Shown one piece after another: positions 22,749 to 25,126 of a stretch of 25,126 nt of DNA. Source of the DNA: UBA1205 sp045598105 (GTDB taxonomy: Bacteria > Bacteroidota > Bacteroidia > Bacteroidales > WCHB1-69). Location of the stretch: positions 1-25,126 of the forward strand of contig JAZLLK010000013.1 in the NCBI GenBank assembly GCA_045598105.1. Reading direction: 5' to 3'. The notes under the pieces were generated by a model. That model ran no database searches and was not told where the DNA came from. It worked only from the letters and a program-made list of their open reading frames with translations. The translations under genes and the position numbers were made by a program. Numbering within the stretch: position 1 is the stretch's first letter; the number at the start of each line of letters is the position of its first letter.

Positions 22749-25126
22749 ATGCCATCAAAATCTAAAATTTCCCTTTCTCGTCTCGAGTCTTTCCTCAAAG
22801 CCCAATGCGACCGTCTGCGTACCAGTATGGACGCTGCCGAATACAAGAACTACATTATCGCGCTGCTCTTCCTCAAGCGCATCAATGACCAATTCGAGAT
22901 TGACCGCGAAGCCCTCAAGGCCGATCTTAAACGCCAATACCCTAACGCCGCCGACAGCGATATTGAAGCGGAACTCAACGTGCCTGCAATATACAATTGT
23001 TTCGTGCCCGAAAAGGCACGTTGGCACTTTGTACTCAACCCCACCGACGACAACGGTGAGGAAGTCAGCTTGGGCGATGCCGTGACCACCGCACTCAAGG
23101 AGGTGGAAATCGCCAACAGCGCCCTCCTCTCCGGCGTGCTCAGCAAAACCAAGTTCAACGAACTCAACACCAAGGGCGAGCGCGTGCTCGACGAAGAGAC
23201 CATCCGCGACATTCTGCGTGACTTCGACAAATTCCCGAAACTGCAGGATGCCAACTTCGAATTTCCCGACCTGTTGGGTGCCGCTTACGAATACCTCATC
23301 AAGTTCTTCGCCGAAAGCGCCGGCAAGAAGGCGGGCGAGTTCTACACGCCTTCGGAGGTCGTCTATCTGATGGGCCAGATTCTGCAGCCGCAGGAAACCG
23401 ACGAAATCTGCGACCCCACCGTCGGCTCGGGCGGTCTGCTCATTACGATGCACAACTACGTGGAAAACCGCTACGGCAGCGCCGCCAAACTCACCCTGCA
23501 CGGGCAGGAGAAGTTTGACAGTCCTTACCAGATGTGCAAGATGAATATGATATTCCACAACATCCGCAACGCCCGCATTGAGCAGGGTGACACGCTCACT
23601 ACGCCCAAATTGGTGACCGGTGGCACGCTCAACCAATATGACATCGTGGTGGCCAACCCGCCCTTCTCGCAGAACTACACCACCGCCAATATGCAGTTCA
23701 AGGAGCGTTTTCACAACTGGATGAGCAAGAAGAAGCAGGCGGATTTTATGTTTGTGCAACACATGATTGCCGTGCTGAAAAACAACGGTCGCATGGCTGT
23801 GGTTATGCCTCATGGCGTGTTGTTCCGCGGTGGCGAAGAACAGAAGATGCGCGAACGCCTCATCAACGGCGATGCCACCAACCCCGCCTGCATTCTCGAA
23901 TGCGTCATCGGACTGCCGCAGGGGCTTTTCTACGGCACCGGCATTCCTGCGTCGTTGTTAATAATAAACAAAGCAGGAGCAAACGATAGAAAAGGAGTTT
24001 TCTTTATAAATGCTGATAGAGAATTTAAGGAAGGAAAGAATCAAAATTCTTTGCGCCCTGAAGACATTGAAAAAATAAGCACCGTATATCACGAAAAGAT
24101 AGAAATTGACGGTTACAGCCGTTTAGTCACTCGCGAGGAATTAGCTGCGGAAGACTACAATTGCAACATCCGCCGCTACGTAGATAACTCCGAAGCACCG
24201 ACCCCGCAAGACGTGCGCGCCCACATCAACGGCGGCATCCCGCAAGACGAAATCAACGAACTGGAAGCGCAGTTCGACTGCTACAAAGGACTGGAAGACA
24301 CCATTTTCACTTCCGTCATTGACGGGTATGCGCAGTTTGCCGACAGCATCACCGAAAAGAGCGACATCAAGGCCGTCATAGCCGACAGCAAAGGCAAGGC
24401 GGCTGTGTTTGAAAATTACCGGAAGGCCATCGAGGCGTTCTGGAGCAAAACGGGTAACGACTTGGACGCCCTGCACGGCGGCAACATCTTCGACTTCAAC
24501 AAGAGGCTGAACGAGCGTTTTACGGCTGAGTTGGCGACATTAGATGTTTTGGACCAGCATCAGGTGCGCGGCTCGTTTGCACACTACGCGGATACTTTGC
24601 GCGGCGACTTCCGCAGCGTGCAGTCCAGCGGCTGGACTGCGGAACTGATACCCGACGACGAGCTGATTGCCAACGAGTTTCCTGATGTATTGGCCGACCT
24701 TCGCCGTTTTGAGAGCCGCCGCGACGAGCTGGAAGCCAAGTTTGCGGAGATTGCCGAGATGGAACCCGAAGAGTGGGACGCCCCGCAGTACGAGGTGATG
24801 CCGAAGGCCGCCATTGCGGAGGTGAAGGCCGAACTGAAGGAGTTGCGTGCACAGAAACGCGAGTTGGGCAAGGAGCAGAAGGCGTTGGACAAGCGCCGCA
24901 AAGCCGGTGCCGTGGTAGATGCCGAAATGCGCCAATGCCTTGCCGCTTTGACCGCCGTGGAAGCGCAGATTGCCGACAAGGAGGCGGGCATTGCCAAGCA
25001 CGTGGCGCTGGAAGAAGAGCTGAAAGACTGCCGCAAGAAAATACGTGAGATAGAGCAGAGCAAGGAGCAGCTGGCCGACAAGGCCCGCGAGCAGATTTCC
25101 GACGACGACGCCCGCCGGCTCATTAC
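22749..25126 (+). CDS. hsdM: Type I restriction-modification DNA methyltransferase subunit M, 3' partial
   Basis: An open frame of 792 codons from ATG 22749 to the window edge. HsdM methylates adenine in the target chosen by HsdS. The N-terminal HsdM domain (about 10-165) has LFLKRINDQFE. The methylase domain has AYEYLIKFFAESAGKKAGEFYTP, SAM motif I DPTVGSGG (222-229), HGQEKFDSPYQMCKMNM, catalytic NPPF (303-306) and GLPQGLFYGTGIPASLLI. The C-terminal part from about residue 630 is rich in charged residues and predicted coiled coil (ELKELRAQKRELGKEQ), a long tail known from this branch. The gene is GC-rich and uses ATC/ATT for Ile, unlike most of the window, except for an AT-rich patch near 23955-24115. 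hsdS and hsdR would lie beyond the edge. The Met at 22749 starts right at the composition shift. Confidence 0.95.
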   Translation, partial: MPSKSKISLSRLESFLKAQCDRLRTSMDAAEYKNYIIALLFLKRINDQFEIDREALKADLKRQYPNAADSDIEAELNVPAIYNCFVPEKARWHFVLNPTDDNGEEVSLGDAVTTALKEVEIANSALLSGVLSKTKFNELNTKGERVLDEETIRDILRDFDKFPKLQDANFEFPDLLGAAYEYLIKFFAESAGKKAGEFYTPSEVVYLMGQILQPQETDEICDPTVGSGGLLITMHNYVENRYGSAAKLTLHGQEKFDSPYQMCKMNMIFHNIRNARIEQGDTLTTPKLVTGGTLNQYDIVVANPPFSQNYTTANMQFKERFHNWMSKKKQADFMFVQHMIAVLKNNGRMAVVMPHGVLFRGGEEQKMRERLINGDATNPACILECVIGLPQGLFYGTGIPASLLIINKAGANDRKGVFFINADREFKEGKNQNSLRPEDIEKISTVYHEKIEIDGYSRLVTREELAAEDYNCNIRRYVDNSEAPTPQDVRAHINGGIPQDEINELEAQFDCYKGLEDTIFTSVIDGYAQFADSITEKSDIKAVIADSKGKAAVFENYRKAIEAFWSKTGNDLDALHGGNIFDFNKRLNERFTAELATLDVLDQHQVRGSFAHYADTLRGDFRSVQSSGWTAELIPDDELIANEFPDVLADLRRFESRRDELEAKFAEIAEMEPEEWDAPQYEVMPKAAIAEVKAELKELRAQKRELGKEQKALDKRRKAGAVVDAEMRQCLAALTAVEAQIADKEAGIAKHVALEEELKDCRKKIREIEQSKEQLADKAREQISDDDARRLI

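Noticed and set aside
22755..23813. Minus-strand ORF of 352 codons opposite hsdM
   Set aside because: GC-rich coding sequence produces long antisense frames; the plus strand carries a full set of HsdM motifs.
1..25126. CRISPR array, tRNA or rRNA genes, intact prophage
   Set aside because: No regularly spaced direct repeats, no cloverleaf-like or rRNA-like segments and no phage structural genes were seen on either strand.

Overview
The window looks like chromosomal DNA of a Bacteroidota bacterium. Evidence: a type IX secretion C-terminal tail at the left edge, repeated TAnnTTTG promoter -7 boxes (the Bacteroidota sigma-A type), no clear Shine-Dalgarno sequences, and protein families typical of the phylum (LuxC-like reductase, SUMF1 protein, efp next to an LpxD homolog). 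The order is not certain; Bacteroidales or Chitinophagales would fit. Most genes use ATA as the main isoleucine codon, a useful marker of native sequence.

Layout. 1-174: end of a type IX secreted protein, with a strong terminator. 374-1123: a secreted SUMF1-fold protein. 1150-2139 (minus): a nucleoside-recognition/gate-domain membrane protein, divergent from a tight operon (2269-4439) of an LPG-synthase-type membrane protein, the heptose-1-phosphate adenylyltransferase rfaE2 and the tRNA methyltransferase mnmD, closed by a two-way terminator. 4491-8257 (minus): lpxD homolog, efp, rplS, then a separate unit of an ECF sigma factor followed by a radical SAM/SPASM protein. 8501-12146 (plus): M13 metallopeptidase lipoprotein, glucosaminidase with LysM, and rlmH.

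12147-14210 is a scar in an otherwise housekeeping region. It holds a dead IS30-family transposase (minus) and the C-terminal end of a dead N6-adenine DNA methyltransferase (plus). 14211-21201 is an operon-like run: dnaG, priA, the bifunctional NAD(P)HX repair enzyme nnr, and a LuxC-family acyl-CoA reductase homolog that has lost its catalytic cysteine. Next come a 66-residue Rhs-like fragment with its own good promoter (21294-21494) and a secreted protein of unknown function (21605-22597).

From 22749 to the right edge lies a type I restriction-modification methylase, hsdM, open at the window end. Its GC content and isoleucine codons differ sharply from the rest of the window, which points to horizontal acquisition, and it contains an AT-rich internal patch that suggests recombination.

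I found no rRNA, tRNA, CRISPR array, intact prophage or clearly new multi-gene system. The most interesting items are the cysteine-less LuxC homolog, the mosaic hsdM, the Rhs-like mini-ORF, and the dead restriction-modification and IS scar.
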